Of a DNA stretch of 64,000 nucleotides, positions 49,310 to 58,210 are shown one piece after another. Below the pieces are notes generated by a model. It was not told the DNA's origin and ran no database searches. It was given only the letters and a program-made list of their open reading frames with translations. Positions within the stretch are counted from its first letter, which is position 1; the number at the start of each line of letters is the position of its first letter. The DNA lies in the NCBI GenBank assembly GCA_903878085.1, contig CAIRGJ010000002.1, forward strand, positions 58,049-122,048, given 5' to 3'. Made by a program: the position numbers and the translations under genes. Source of the DNA: an uncultured Hyphomicrobiales bacterium. Lineage in GTDB: Bacteria > Pseudomonadota > Alphaproteobacteria > Rhizobiales > Xanthobacteraceae.

Positions 49310-52267
49310 ATGTCCCGCCAGGATGCCAATACTGTCTTCGCTCACACGTCCTTCCTCTACGGCGGCAACGCTGCCTACATCGAAGATCTGCACGCGAAAT
49401 ATGAAGCGGACGCTGCGTCGGTCGATGCCGAGTGGGCCGACTTTTTCAAAAGCCTGAAGGACGAGCGCGCCGACGTCGTCAAAAGTGCGCAGGGCGCCTC
49501 CTGGAAAAAGCCGAACTGGCCGGTCCGCGAGGGTGGCGATCTGGTGTCCGCGCTCGACGGCCAATGGGCCGAGACCGAAAAGAAAATCGGCGACAAAATT
49601 TCAACCAAGGCCCAGGCCAAGGGCGTCGACTTATCCACCAGCGACGTGCAGCAGGCGACGCGCGATTCCATCCACGCGCTGATGCTGATCCGTGCCTACC
49701 GCATGCGCGGCCATTTCCACGCCAACCTCGATCCGCTCAACCTCGTGCCCGAGAAGAACGAAGAAGAGCTCGATCCGCGCTCCTACGGTTTTCAAGAAGC
49801 CGATATGGATCGCCGGATTTTCCTCGACAAGGTGCTCGGCCTCGAATTTGCGTCGATGCGCGAGATCCAAGCCATCCTCCGCCGCACCTACTGCCAGACC
49901 GTCGGCGTCGAATTCATGCACATCTCGAATGCCGCGCAGAAGGCGTGGATTCAGGAGCGCATCGAGGGCCGCGACAAGGAGATCGCCTTCACCCGCGAAG
50001 GCAAGCGCGCGATCCTCAACAAGCTGGTGGAAGCCGAGGGCTTCGAGAAATTCCTCGACGTTAAATATACCGGCACCAAGCGCTTCGGTCTCGACGGCGG
50101 TGAGTCGCTGATCCCGGCGCTGGAGCAGATCATCAAGCGTGGTGGCAATCTCGGCGTGAAGGAGATCGTCATCGGCATGCCGCATCGCGGCCGCCTCAAC
50201 GTGCTGACGCAAGTGATGGGCAAGCCGCACCGCGCGCTGTTCCATGAATTCAAGGGCGGCTCGGCGAATCCGGACGAGATCGAAGGCTCCGGCGACGTCA
50301 AATATCACCTCGGCGCCTCGTCGGACCGCGAGTTCGACAACAACAAAGTGCATCTGTCGCTGACCGCGAACCCGTCGCATCTCGAGATCGTCGATCCGGT
50401 GACGCTCGGCAAAGTGCGCGCCAAGCAGGATCAACATGGCGCGACGCCCGAGGAACGCACCATGGTGCTGCCGCTGCTGATGCACGGCGATGCGGCTTTC
50501 GCCGGGCAGGGCGTGGTGGCGGAGTGCTTCGGGTTGTCCGATCTGAAGGGTTACCGCACCGGCGGTTCGATCCACTTCATCGTCAACAACCAGATCGGCT
50601 TCACGACTTATCCGCGCTACTCGCGCTCGTCGCCTTATCCGTCCGACGTCGCCAAGATGATCGAGGCGCTGATTTTCCACGTCAACGGCGACGATCCGGA
50701 AGCGGTGACGTTCGCCGCCAAGGTCGCGACCGAATACCGGCAGAAATTCCAGCGGCCGGTCGTCATCGACATGTTCTGCTACCGGCGCTTCGGCCACAAC
50801 GAAGGCGACGAGCCCTCGTTCACCCAGCCGCTGATGTACAAGAAGATCCGCTCGCATCCTTCGACGCTGGAAATCTACAGCAAGAAGCTTACGGCTGAAG
50901 GCGTCGTCACCGAGGGCGAAGTCGAGAAGATGAAAGCCGATTGGCGCACGCATCTCGAGAGCGAGATGGATCTGGGCGCCAGCTACAAGCCGAACAAGGC
51001 GGACTGGCTCGACGGCCGCTGGTCCGGTTTGAAAGTTGCCGGCGAAGTCGAGGACCCGCGCCGCGGCAATACCGGCGTTCCGGTCGAAGAACTTCGCGCG
51101 ATCGGCAAGAAGATCACTTCTATTCCGGAGGGCTTCAACGCTCATAAGACGATCCAGCGCTTCCTCGATAACCGCGGCAAGGCGATCGAGACCGGCAAGG
51201 ACATTGATTGGTCGACCGCGGAAGCTTTGGCCTACGGCACGCTGCTCAAGGAAGGCCACCCGGTGCGGCTGTCCGGCCAGGACTCAGAGCGCGGCACGTT
51301 CTCGCAGCGGCATTCGGTGTTGTTCGATCAGGACACCGAGGAACGCCACACCTCGCTCAATCATCTGGGCGAAGACCAGGCGCGCTTCGAGGTGCTCAAT
51401 TCGAGCCTGTCGGAAGAGGCCGTGCTCGGTTTCGAATACGGCTATTCGACCGTCGAGCCGAACACTCTAACGCTATGGGAGGCGCAGTTCGGCGACTTCG
51501 CCAACGGCGCTCAGGTGGTGTTCGACCAGTTCATTTCATCGGGGGAGCGTAAGTGGCTGCGCATGTCCGGGCTGGTCTGTCTGCTGCCCCATGGCTACGA
51601 GGGTCAGGGGCCGGAGCATTCCTCGGCGCGGCTCGAGCGCTTCCTGCAGATGTGCGCGGAAGACAATATGCAGGTCGCCAACCTGTCGACGCCGGCGAAC
51701 TACTTCCACGCCCTGCGCCGCCAGATCAAGCGCGAGATCCGCAAGCCGCTGATCCTGATGACGCCGAAAAGTCTGTTGCGCCATAAGCGCGCGGTGTCGC
51801 ATCTCGACGAGATGGGCGCCGGCACCTCGTTCCACCGTCTGCTGTGGGACGACGCGCAGTCGCTGCCGGACGAGAAGATCAAACTGGTGCCGGACGACAA
51901 GATCCGCCGCGTCATCATGTGCACGGGCAAGGTCTATTACGATTTGTACGAAGAACGGGAAAAGCGCGGCATCGACGACGTGTATCTGCTGCGCATCGAG
52001 CAGCTGTTCCCGTTCCCGTCGAAGGCGCTGTGTGCCGAACTGTCGCGCTTCAAGCAGGCCGAGATGGTTTGGTGCCAGGAGGAGCCGCGCAACATGGGCG
52101 CGTGGTTCTTCGTCGATGTGTTCCTGACCTGGGTGCTCAACCAGATCGGCGCCAAGCATCGCACCACGCGCTATGCCGGACGCCCGGCGTCGGCCTCGAC
52201 CGCGGTCGGGCAGATGTCGAAGCATCTGGCGCAGCTCCGGCAGTTCCTCGACGAAGCGCTCGGCTAA
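49310..52267 (+). CDS. sucA: 2-oxoglutarate dehydrogenase E1 component
   Basis: A 985-residue thiamine-diphosphate enzyme that decarboxylates 2-oxoglutarate and succinylates the lipoyl group of SucB. The N-terminal SFLYGGNAAYIEDLHAKYE recruits E2. GMPHRGRLNVL, FGHNEGDEPSFTQPLMY (ThDP/Mg site) and LPHGYEGQGPEHSSARLERFLQ are hallmarks. The ATG at 49310 gives the family length; an in-frame start at 49256 would add 18 atypical residues. Confidence 0.98.
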   Translation: MSRQDANTVFAHTSFLYGGNAAYIEDLHAKYEADAASVDAEWADFFKSLKDERADVVKSAQGASWKKPNWPVREGGDLVSALDGQWAETEKKIGDKISTKAQAKGVDLSTSDVQQATRDSIHALMLIRAYRMRGHFHANLDPLNLVPEKNEEELDPRSYGFQEADMDRRIFLDKVLGLEFASMREIQAILRRTYCQTVGVEFMHISNAAQKAWIQERIEGRDKEIAFTREGKRAILNKLVEAEGFEKFLDVKYTGTKRFGLDGGESLIPALEQIIKRGGNLGVKEIVIGMPHRGRLNVLTQVMGKPHRALFHEFKGGSANPDEIEGSGDVKYHLGASSDREFDNNKVHLSLTANPSHLEIVDPVTLGKVRAKQDQHGATPEERTMVLPLLMHGDAAFAGQGVVAECFGLSDLKGYRTGGSIHFIVNNQIGFTTYPRYSRSSPYPSDVAKMIEALIFHVNGDDPEAVTFAAKVATEYRQKFQRPVVIDMFCYRRFGHNEGDEPSFTQPLMYKKIRSHPSTLEIYSKKLTAEGVVTEGEVEKMKADWRTHLESEMDLGASYKPNKADWLDGRWSGLKVAGEVEDPRRGNTGVPVEELRAIGKKITSIPEGFNAHKTIQRFLDNRGKAIETGKDIDWSTAEALAYGTLLKEGHPVRLSGQDSERGTFSQRHSVLFDQDTEERHTSLNHLGEDQARFEVLNSSLSEEAVLGFEYGYSTVEPNTLTLWEAQFGDFANGAQVVFDQFISSGERKWLRMSGLVCLLPHGYEGQGPEHSSARLERFLQMCAEDNMQVANLSTPANYFHALRRQIKREIRKPLILMTPKSLLRHKRAVSHLDEMGAGTSFHRLLWDDAQSLPDEKIKLVPDDKIRRVIMCTGKVYYDLYEEREKRGIDDVYLLRIEQLFPFPSKALCAELSRFKQAEMVWCQEEPRNMGAWFFVDVFLTWVLNQIGAKHRTTRYAGRPASASTAVGQMSKHLAQLRQFLDEALG

Positions 52268-52306
52268 AGCACGCATCGCTTCCGCACGATTGAAAAGGCT
52301 CTATCC

Positions 52307-53515
52307 ATGACTGACATCCGCGTGCCGACCCTCGGCGAATCCGTCACCGAAGCGACCATTGGCAAATGGTTCAAGCAGCCGGGCGACGCGGTCGCGGTCG
52401 ACGAGCCTTTGGTCGAGCTCGAGACCGACAAGGTCACGCTGGAAGTGCCGGCGCCGGCCGCGGGCGTGCTCGGCGAGATCGTCGCCAAGAACGGCGAGAC
52501 TGTCGGCGTCGGCGCGATCCTCGGCGTGATCAAGGACGGCGCGAGCGCCGCCGCCAAGCCGGTAGGCACCAAGCCGGCCGAAGGGCCGAAGCCCGCGCCT
52601 TCCGTCGTGCCCGCGGCCTCGCCAATGCCAATGCCGCCGTCGGTGCGCAAGCTGGCGGCGGAAAGCGGCGTGGACGCGGCCAAGGTCGAGGGTTCGGGCG
52701 TTCGCGGTCAGGTCACCAAGGGCGACATGATGGCAGCGATTGAGCGCGCCGCGTCGCAGCCGACGCCGGTCTCGGCGCCGGCGCAGATGCGCGCGCCGTC
52801 ACCGGCCGACGATGCCTCGCGCGAAGAGCGCGTGCACATGACGCGGCTGCGCCAGACCATCGCGCGCCGCCTCAAGGACGCGCAGAACACCGCGGCCATG
52901 CTGACGACCTTCAACGAGGTCGATATGAGCGCGGTGATGGGCCTGCGCAGCCAATACAAGGATCTGTTTGAGAAGAAGCACGGCGTGAAGCTCGGCTTCA
53001 TGGGCTTCTTCGTGCGCGCCTGCATCCAGGCGCTCAAGGACGTGCCCGCGGTCAACGCCGAGATCGACGGCACCGACATCGTCTACAAAAATTACTATCA
53101 CATCGGCGTCGCGGTCGGCACCGACAAGGGTCTGGTCGTGCCGGTGGTGCGCGACGCCGATCATCTGTCGCTGGCCGGCGTCGAAAAGACGATTTCCGAA
53201 CTGGGCAAGCGCGCCCGCGATGGCGCGCTCAAGATCGACGACATGCAGGGCGGCACCTTCACGATCTCGAACGGCGGCGTCTACGGCTCGCTGATGTCGA
53301 CGCCGATCCTCAACGCGCCGCAGTCCGGCATTCTCGGCATGCACAAGATCCAGGAGCGGCCCGTCGTGGTCGCCGGCAAGATCGAAATCCGCCCGATGAT
53401 GTATCTGGCGCTGTCTTACGATCATCGCATCGTCGATGGCCAGCAGGCGGTCACCTTCCTGGTGCGCGTCAAGGACAATCTGGAAGACCCGGCGCGGCTG
53501 GTGCTGGATCTGTAA
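52307..53515 (+). CDS. sucB: Dihydrolipoyl succinyltransferase (E2 of 2-oxoglutarate dehydrogenase)
   Basis: A 402-residue E2 with one lipoyl domain (lipoyl-lysine Lys42 in [12 protein letters not shown]), an Ala/Pro linker and a peripheral-subunit-binding domain ([20 protein letters not shown]). The catalytic acyltransferase core follows, with SYDHRIVDG (His373, Asp377). Forms the structural core to which SucA and the lipoamide dehydrogenase bind. Confidence 0.98.
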   Translation: MTDIRVPTLGESVTEATIGKWFKQPGDAVAVDEPLVELETDKVTLEVPAPAAGVLGEIVAKNGETVGVGAILGVIKDGASAAAKPVGTKPAEGPKPAPSVVPAASPMPMPPSVRKLAAESGVDAAKVEGSGVRGQVTKGDMMAAIERAASQPTPVSAPAQMRAPSPADDASREERVHMTRLRQTIARRLKDAQNTAAMLTTFNEVDMSAVMGLRSQYKDLFEKKHGVKLGFMGFFVRACIQALKDVPAVNAEIDGTDIVYKNYYHIGVAVGTDKGLVVPVVRDADHLSLAGVEKTISELGKRARDGALKIDDMQGGTFTISNGGVYGSLMSTPILNAPQSGILGMHKIQERPVVVAGKIEIRPMMYLALSYDHRIVDGQQAVTFLVRVKDNLEDPARLVLDL

Positions 53516-53543
53516 TCTCGACGATTGAGTGCGGAGTACATTG

Positions 53544-54944
53544 ATGGCTTACGATCTCATCGTCATCGGCACCGGCCCCGGCGGCTATGTCTGCGCCATA
53601 CGCGCGGCGCAACTTGGTCTCAAAACCGCGGTGATCGAAAAGCGCGCCACCTTCGGCGGCACCTGCCTGAACGTCGGTTGCATCCCGTCGAAAGCGCTGC
53701 TGCACGCTTCCGAGCTGTTCGAGGAAGCCGGCCATTCGTTCGGCAAGATGGGCATCGGCGTCGGCACGCCCAAGCTCGACCTTAAAGCGATGATGGCGTT
53801 CAAGGATCAGGGCGTCGACGGCAACGTCAAAGGCGTCGAGTTTCTGCTGAAGAAGAACAAGGTCGATACTTTCATCGGGACCGGCCGCATCGCGGCGCCG
53901 GGCAAGGTCGAGGTCAAAGGCGACGACGGCAAGACCCAGACGCTCGAGACCAAATCCATCGTCATCGCCACCGGCTCCGATGTCGCCAAGCTCAAGGGCA
54001 TCGCCATCGACGAAAAACGCGTCGTGTCGTCGACCGGCGCGCTGGCGCTGGAAGCCGTGCCGCAGCATCTGCTGGTGGTCGGCGCTGGTGTCATCGGTTT
54101 GGAGCTTGGCTCGGTGTGGCGGCGTCTCGGCGCGCAGGTCACCGTCGTCGAGTTCGTCGATGGCGTCTTGCCCGGCATGGACGGTGAAATCCGCAAGCAG
54201 ACGCAGCGCCTGTTCGAGAAGCAGGGCATGGCGTTCAAGCTGTCATCCAAGGTGACGGCGGTCGATACGTCCGGCGCGCGCCTCAAGGCAACCGTCGAAC
54301 CCGCCAAGGGTGGCGCGGCGGAAACCATCGAGGCCGACGTGGTGCTCGTGTCGATCGGTCGTGTGCCTTACACCGACGGGCTCGGCCTGAAGGAAGCGGG
54401 CGTCAAGCTCGACGAGCGCGGACGTATTGCTGTTGATCACTACTATGCGACCAACGTGCCGGGCATCTGGGCGATCGGCGACGTCATCGCCGGGCCGATG
54501 CTGGCGCACAAGGCCGAAGATGAAGGCGTCGCGGTGGCGGAGATCCTGGTCGGGCAGGCCGGCCACGTGAACTACGACGCAATTCCGAACGTGGTCTACA
54601 CCTATCCGGAAATCGCCACCGTCGGCAAAAGCGAAGACGAACTGAAGGCCGCGGGCGTCGCTTACAATGTCGGCAAGTTTCCGATGACGGCCAACGGCCG
54701 TGCCAAGGTCAACATGACCTCGGAAGGCTTTGTCAAAATCCTCGCCGACGCCAAGACCGACCGCGTGCTCGGCGTGCAGCTGATCTGCGCCGACGCCGGC
54801 AACATGATCGCGGAAGCAGCATTAGCGATGGAATTCGGCGCTTCCGCCGAGGACATCGCCCGCACCTGCCACGCGCACCCGACGCTGCCCGAGGCGGTCA
54901 AGGAAGCGGCCATGGCGGTCGCCAAGCGCGCTATTCATATGTGA
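53544..54944 (+). CDS. lpdA: Dihydrolipoyl dehydrogenase (E3)
   Basis: A 466-residue FAD/NAD disulfide oxidoreductase. GTGPGG (9-14) binds FAD and the redox pair is Cys41/Cys46 in GGTCLNVGCIPSK. VVGAGVIGLELGSVW is the NAD site and HAHPTLPEAV carries the catalytic His at the dimer interface. The ATG at 53544 with GGAG upstream is used; a GTG at 53529 is a less likely start. Confidence 0.98.
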   Translation: MAYDLIVIGTGPGGYVCAIRAAQLGLKTAVIEKRATFGGTCLNVGCIPSKALLHASELFEEAGHSFGKMGIGVGTPKLDLKAMMAFKDQGVDGNVKGVEFLLKKNKVDTFIGTGRIAAPGKVEVKGDDGKTQTLETKSIVIATGSDVAKLKGIAIDEKRVVSSTGALALEAVPQHLLVVGAGVIGLELGSVWRRLGAQVTVVEFVDGVLPGMDGEIRKQTQRLFEKQGMAFKLSSKVTAVDTSGARLKATVEPAKGGAAETIEADVVLVSIGRVPYTDGLGLKEAGVKLDERGRIAVDHYYATNVPGIWAIGDVIAGPMLAHKAEDEGVAVAEILVGQAGHVNYDAIPNVVYTYPEIATVGKSEDELKAAGVAYNVGKFPMTANGRAKVNMTSEGFVKILADAKTDRVLGVQLICADAGNMIAEAALAMEFGASAEDIARTCHAHPTLPEAVKEAAMAVAKRAIHM

Positions 54945-54951
54945 TACTCTG

Positions 54952-54981
54952 CCCCGCTGAATAAAAAATATTCAATCGGGG
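54952..54981 (+). promoter_or_regulatory. Inverted repeat covering the SDR ribosome-binding site
   Basis: CCCCG-C-TGAATA and TATTCA-AT-CGGGG pair over an A5 loop between lpdA and the SDR gene. The 3' arm contains GGGG(A), the only Shine-Dalgarno-like sequence for the ATG at 54989. The hairpin could mask translation initiation. It has no T run, so it is not a typical terminator. Confidence 0.45.
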
Positions 54982-54988
54982 AAGCGAA

Positions 54989-55756
54989 ATGGCCAAGGGT
55001 CACAAAGACAAAGTCGCCGTCATCACCGGCGCGGCAAACGGCATCGGGCAGGCCTTCGCCGAGCGGCTGGCTGAAGACGGCGTCGATATCGCGGTGGTCG
55101 ATCTTGCCGACGGCGCGGCGACCGTAAAGCTGGTCGAAGCCGCCGGACGCCAGGCAATCTACGTCAAATGCGACGTGTCGTCGGAAGAGGCCGTCGCCGC
55201 CATGGCCAAGACGGTGAACGCGAAATTCAGCCACGTCGACATCGTGGTGAATTGCGCCGGCATTTTTCCGCAGAAGGATTTCGCCGAGATGACCTTCGCC
55301 GATTGGCGCAAGGTGCTCGGGACCAATCTGGACAGCACGTTCCTCGTGAGTTCGGCCTTCGTGCCCGGCATGCGCAAGCGCAAATGGGGCCGCGTCGTCA
55401 ACATGGCGTCGAGCACGTTCGGCTCGGTGGTGATGGGCTTTGCGCATTATGTCGCGAGCAAAGGCGGCATCATCGGCTTCACCCGCGCGCTGGCCAGCGA
55501 TCTGGCCGGCGACGGCATCACCGTCAACGCCATCGCGCCCGGCTTGACGCGCTCGCCCGGCACGCTGGCGCGCTCGCCGCGCGCCGGTTTCGCCACTATG
55601 GAGGACGAGTTCCTCAGCGTCGCGCAGATGCAGGCGATCAAGCGGGTCGAGGCGCCGGACGATCTGGTCGGCGCTGTGTCATTTCTTACCAGCGACGATG
55701 CCGCCTTCATCACCGGCCAGACGCTGAACGTCGATGGCGGGCGGGTGAGGACCTAG
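54989..55756 (+). CDS. Short-chain dehydrogenase/reductase
   Basis: A 255-residue classical SDR. TGAANGIG (13-20) binds the cofactor. NCAGIF, the catalytic Ser in MASSTFG and Tyr154/Lys158 in HYVASKGG are present, and the end FITGQTLNVDGG is standard. An acidic residue after the second beta strand (VVDLAD) suggests NAD(H) preference. Substrate unknown. Located 44 bp after lpdA, possibly sharing its transcript. Confidence 0.94.
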   Translation: MAKGHKDKVAVITGAANGIGQAFAERLAEDGVDIAVVDLADGAATVKLVEAAGRQAIYVKCDVSSEEAVAAMAKTVNAKFSHVDIVVNCAGIFPQKDFAEMTFADWRKVLGTNLDSTFLVSSAFVPGMRKRKWGRVVNMASSTFGSVVMGFAHYVASKGGIIGFTRALASDLAGDGITVNAIAPGLTRSPGTLARSPRAGFATMEDEFLSVAQMQAIKRVEAPDDLVGAVSFLTSDDAAFITGQTLNVDGGRVRT

Positions 55757-55764
55757 CTCGGTAC

Positions 55765-55900
55765 TTGTCCCGGGCGCAGCGCAGCGCGAAACGGTGCGCT
55801 GCAGAACCCGGACCGTTACGGATTTGGAGGCTGGTAAGGCCCCGGATCAGCGGTGCATCGCTTCGCTTACGCTCGTGCCGCACCGCATCCGGGGCACGGC
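55765..55900. repeat. Composite intergenic palindromic repeat, Bradyrhizobium type
   Basis: Two imperfect inverted repeats lie side by side. The first pairs CCCGGGCGCAGCGCA with TGCGCTGCAGAACCCGG. The second pairs GCCCCGGATCAGCGGTGC (55839-55856) with GCACCGCATCCGGGGC (55880-55895). The sequence type is widespread in Bradyrhizobiaceae intergenic regions and differs from the repeat at 35618. Confidence 0.75.
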
Positions 55901-55940
55901 TTGCCACAATTGCGTCAGGTTGCCGGGGCTAACATTCTCC

Positions 55941-56477
55941 ATGAACCGCCGCTGGCTTCGCCCGCTCTGGATCGTCCTCGCGCTGATTTTCCTGGCCGAA
56001 GCCTGGCTGTGGGATCATCTCGAGCCCATCGTCGCGCGCGTCGTCAATCTGGTTCCCTGGGGCAAGGTCAAGGAAAAGCTGGCGCGTCTGATCGAAGACC
56101 TGCCGCCCTGGGCGGTGCTGTTCGTCTTCGCCGTCCCCTTCGTCGCCATGCTGCCGCTGAAGTTTCTCGAAGTCTATTTCCTGGCGACGCGGAACTGGCT
56201 CGGCGCCATCGCCGTCATCATTTTCGTCAAGCTGGCCGGTCTCGGCGTTACCGCCTTCATCTTCGACGTGACGCGCGACAAGCTGTTGCAGATGGCGTGG
56301 TTTCGCCGGATGTACGAATGGCTGCTTTGGGCGCGGCTTTGGGCGCATGGCATCACCGAACCGGTGCGCCAGCGCGTCCGGCAATTGGTGTGGCTGCTGA
56401 AACCGCAACGCGCCGGACGTTTCCTGCGCCGCTTCATGCGGTTGCGGCGCAACGCCTATCGCAGCCGCGCGGCGTAA
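55941..56477 (+). CDS. Membrane protein of unknown function
   Basis: A 178-residue protein with an N-terminal hydrophobic segment (LRPLWIVLALIFLAEAWLW), then LPPWAVLFVFAVPFVAMLPLKF and an AIAVIIFVKLAGLGVTAFIF segment. A highly basic, Trp/Arg-rich C-terminal third follows (RRFMRLRRNAYRSRAA at the end). Three membrane spans with a positive cytoplasmic tail are likely. I do not recognise a named family, though similar proteins are common in this order. Confidence 0.78.
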   Translation: MNRRWLRPLWIVLALIFLAEAWLWDHLEPIVARVVNLVPWGKVKEKLARLIEDLPPWAVLFVFAVPFVAMLPLKFLEVYFLATRNWLGAIAVIIFVKLAGLGVTAFIFDVTRDKLLQMAWFRRMYEWLLWARLWAHGITEPVRQRVRQLVWLLKPQRAGRFLRRFMRLRRNAYRSRAA

Positions 56478-56497
56478 GCGGCGAAACTCAACGCCGG

Positions 56498-57107
56498 TCA
56501 GTGCGACGCGTGGGTTAGAAAATCCAAGGCGTGTGGCATCCAAAGGCCGAAGCCGGTGAGGGCGAGCCCCCGCGATGCCGAGCCCGCCTGCCAGCCACGC
56601 CAGCACCATCATTCCGGTGATGATGGTGGCCGATGCCAGCACGATGCCGATCTGGAACGCGGCCGAGGCGAATTCATAATTGTGGTAGCGCGCCAAAGCC
56701 TCGTCACGCTGATGCTCGGCCTCCTTGGCGCGCGCGGCGAGTTGCTTGCGGCCTTCGTTGGTCTCCGGTTCGTCGTTGTAGCGCGCGGCGTTCTTTTTCC
56801 AATTGTCGATCGTCTTGGCCATCGTGGCCTTGGCCGCGGGATCGGCGGTGGTGTCGGACACGACCTGCAGCTGTTCGCCCGCGGTGGTCAGCACCGTCAT
56901 GCGGATGGTCTTGGCCTGGAAGAACGCCCATAGGTCGTTGGAGGCGACATTCAACGTGATGGCGGTGGTCTGCGCGCTCTTGCCGAGGGTTTCGGAGAAC
57001 GCCAGGAACAGCGCCAGCACCGAAATCAGCAGCGCGATGTTCTTGTTGCCGCCATGCGCCGCGTGTTCGGCATGCTCGGCGTGCTCCATATTCTCGTGTG
57101 CGCTCAT
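56498..57107 (-). pseudogene. DUF4337 membrane protein with a single-base frame break near the C-terminus
   Basis: The first frame encodes a His/Ala-rich start (MSAHENMEHAEHAEHAAHGG), a membrane segment (IALLISVLALFLAF), a helical charged middle and a second membrane segment (IGIVLASATIITGMMVLAWLAGG). At the run of five C on the plus strand (56567-56571) the frame is lost. With one base fewer, the reading continues GLALTGFGLWMPHALDFLTHASH and stops at 56498, the expected end of the family at about 202 residues. As written the frame runs on through antisense of the neighbouring gene. Either a recent frameshift mutation or a homopolymer sequence error. Confidence 0.75.
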
Positions 57108-57203
57108 CGTCCCCTCCCGGAAGCCATAACGTCACGATGATAGCAAAGCTCATCGTGGCGCAAGAGGTGTTAGGGCATGTTTGCGACAGTTTATTAGGGC
57201 ATT

Positions 57204-58145
57204 TCAGGCGCGCGGGTGGGCGCTGGTGTAGACTTCCAGTAAACGCTCGGAATCGACCGCGGTGTAGATCTGCGTGGTCGATAGCGAGGCGTGGCCGAGC
57301 AATTCCTGGATCGCGCGCAAGTCGCCGCCGCGCGCCAGCAAGTGCGTGGCAAAGGAATGCCGCAGCGCATGCGGGGTGGCGCTGTCGGGCAGGCCCAACG
57401 CGCCGCGCAGATGCGCCATCGCCAGTTGCACGACCCGTGCGCTCAAGGGTCCGCCGCGCGCGCCGGCAAACAGCGGGCCGTCCGGCGGCAGATCAAGCGG
57501 GCACAGCGCGACATAATCGGCAATCAGCTTGGTGACCTGCGGCAGCACCGGCACCATGCGCGTCTTGTTGCCTTTGCCGGTCACGGTGAGGCTGTCGCCA
57601 ACACCGGGCACTGGCGCGTCCTTGCGTTTGAGGCTGAGCGCCTCGGCGATGCGCAGGCCCGAGCCGTACAGCAGGCCCAGCACCGCGGCGTCGCGCGCAT
57701 TGATCCAGGGCTCGCGGGTTTCGCCGTCGCGCAAGCCGGTGTCGGTCATCCGCTTGGCGTCCTTGATCGCCAGCGGCTTCGGCAAGCTCCGCGGCAGCTT
57801 GGGCGCGCGCACCGCGGCCAGCGCGCCGACTTTGCCCTTGCCATTGCGTTCCAGGAAACGGGCGAACGAGCGTGCGCCCGCCAGTCCGCGCATCAAGGTG
57901 CGGCTGCCGGCTCCGCCGCCGCGCCGCGCCGCCATGAAGGCGCGCACATCGGCCGGCGTCAACTTGGCCAGTTGGCGCAGCGAGGGCGGGCCGCCGATAT
58001 GCTCGGCGAGAAAGCCCAGAAACTGGCCGACGTCGCGGCCATAGGCTTCCAGGGTATTTTCGGACATGCGGCGTTCGGCGCCGAGATGGCCCAGCCAGCG
58101 GCTGATTTCGGCAGAAACGTCAGGGCTGACGGAGGGGGCGGTCAT
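57204..58145 (-). CDS. xerC: Tyrosine recombinase XerC
   Basis: A 313-residue site-specific recombinase that resolves chromosome dimers with XerD at dif. The N-terminal SAM-like domain contains LEAYGRDVGQFLGFLAEH. The catalytic set is Arg in GSGLRIAEALSL, Lys in VTGKGNKTR, HALRHSFATHLLARGG (His-x2-Arg), LGHASLSTTQ and Tyr294 in QIYTAV. Single, next to priA, and without mobile-element genes, so it is the housekeeping Xer and not a phage integrase. Confidence 0.95.
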   Translation of the reverse strand: MTAPSVSPDVSAEISRWLGHLGAERRMSENTLEAYGRDVGQFLGFLAEHIGGPPSLRQLAKLTPADVRAFMAARRGGGAGSRTLMRGLAGARSFARFLERNGKGKVGALAAVRAPKLPRSLPKPLAIKDAKRMTDTGLRDGETREPWINARDAAVLGLLYGSGLRIAEALSLKRKDAPVPGVGDSLTVTGKGNKTRMVPVLPQVTKLIADYVALCPLDLPPDGPLFAGARGGPLSARVVQLAMAHLRGALGLPDSATPHALRHSFATHLLARGGDLRAIQELLGHASLSTTQIYTAVDSERLLEVYTSAHPRA

Positions 58146-58210
58146 AGGGGGGAATTTGGCACCCCTTCCTTACGCTTCCTTAAACGGCCGGAATCGGACA
58201 AGTCTCATCC

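Noticed and set aside
49631..51259. A 542-codon minus-strand frame
   Set aside because: Antisense shadow of sucA without recognisable motifs.
55929..56497. A C-terminal extension of the DUF4337 protein
   Set aside because: It is antisense to the 55941-56477 membrane gene and appears only because of the frame break at 56567-56571.
57204..58145. The tyrosine recombinase as a phage or island integrase
   Set aside because: Length, motifs and isolated position fit housekeeping XerC, with no mobile genes around.
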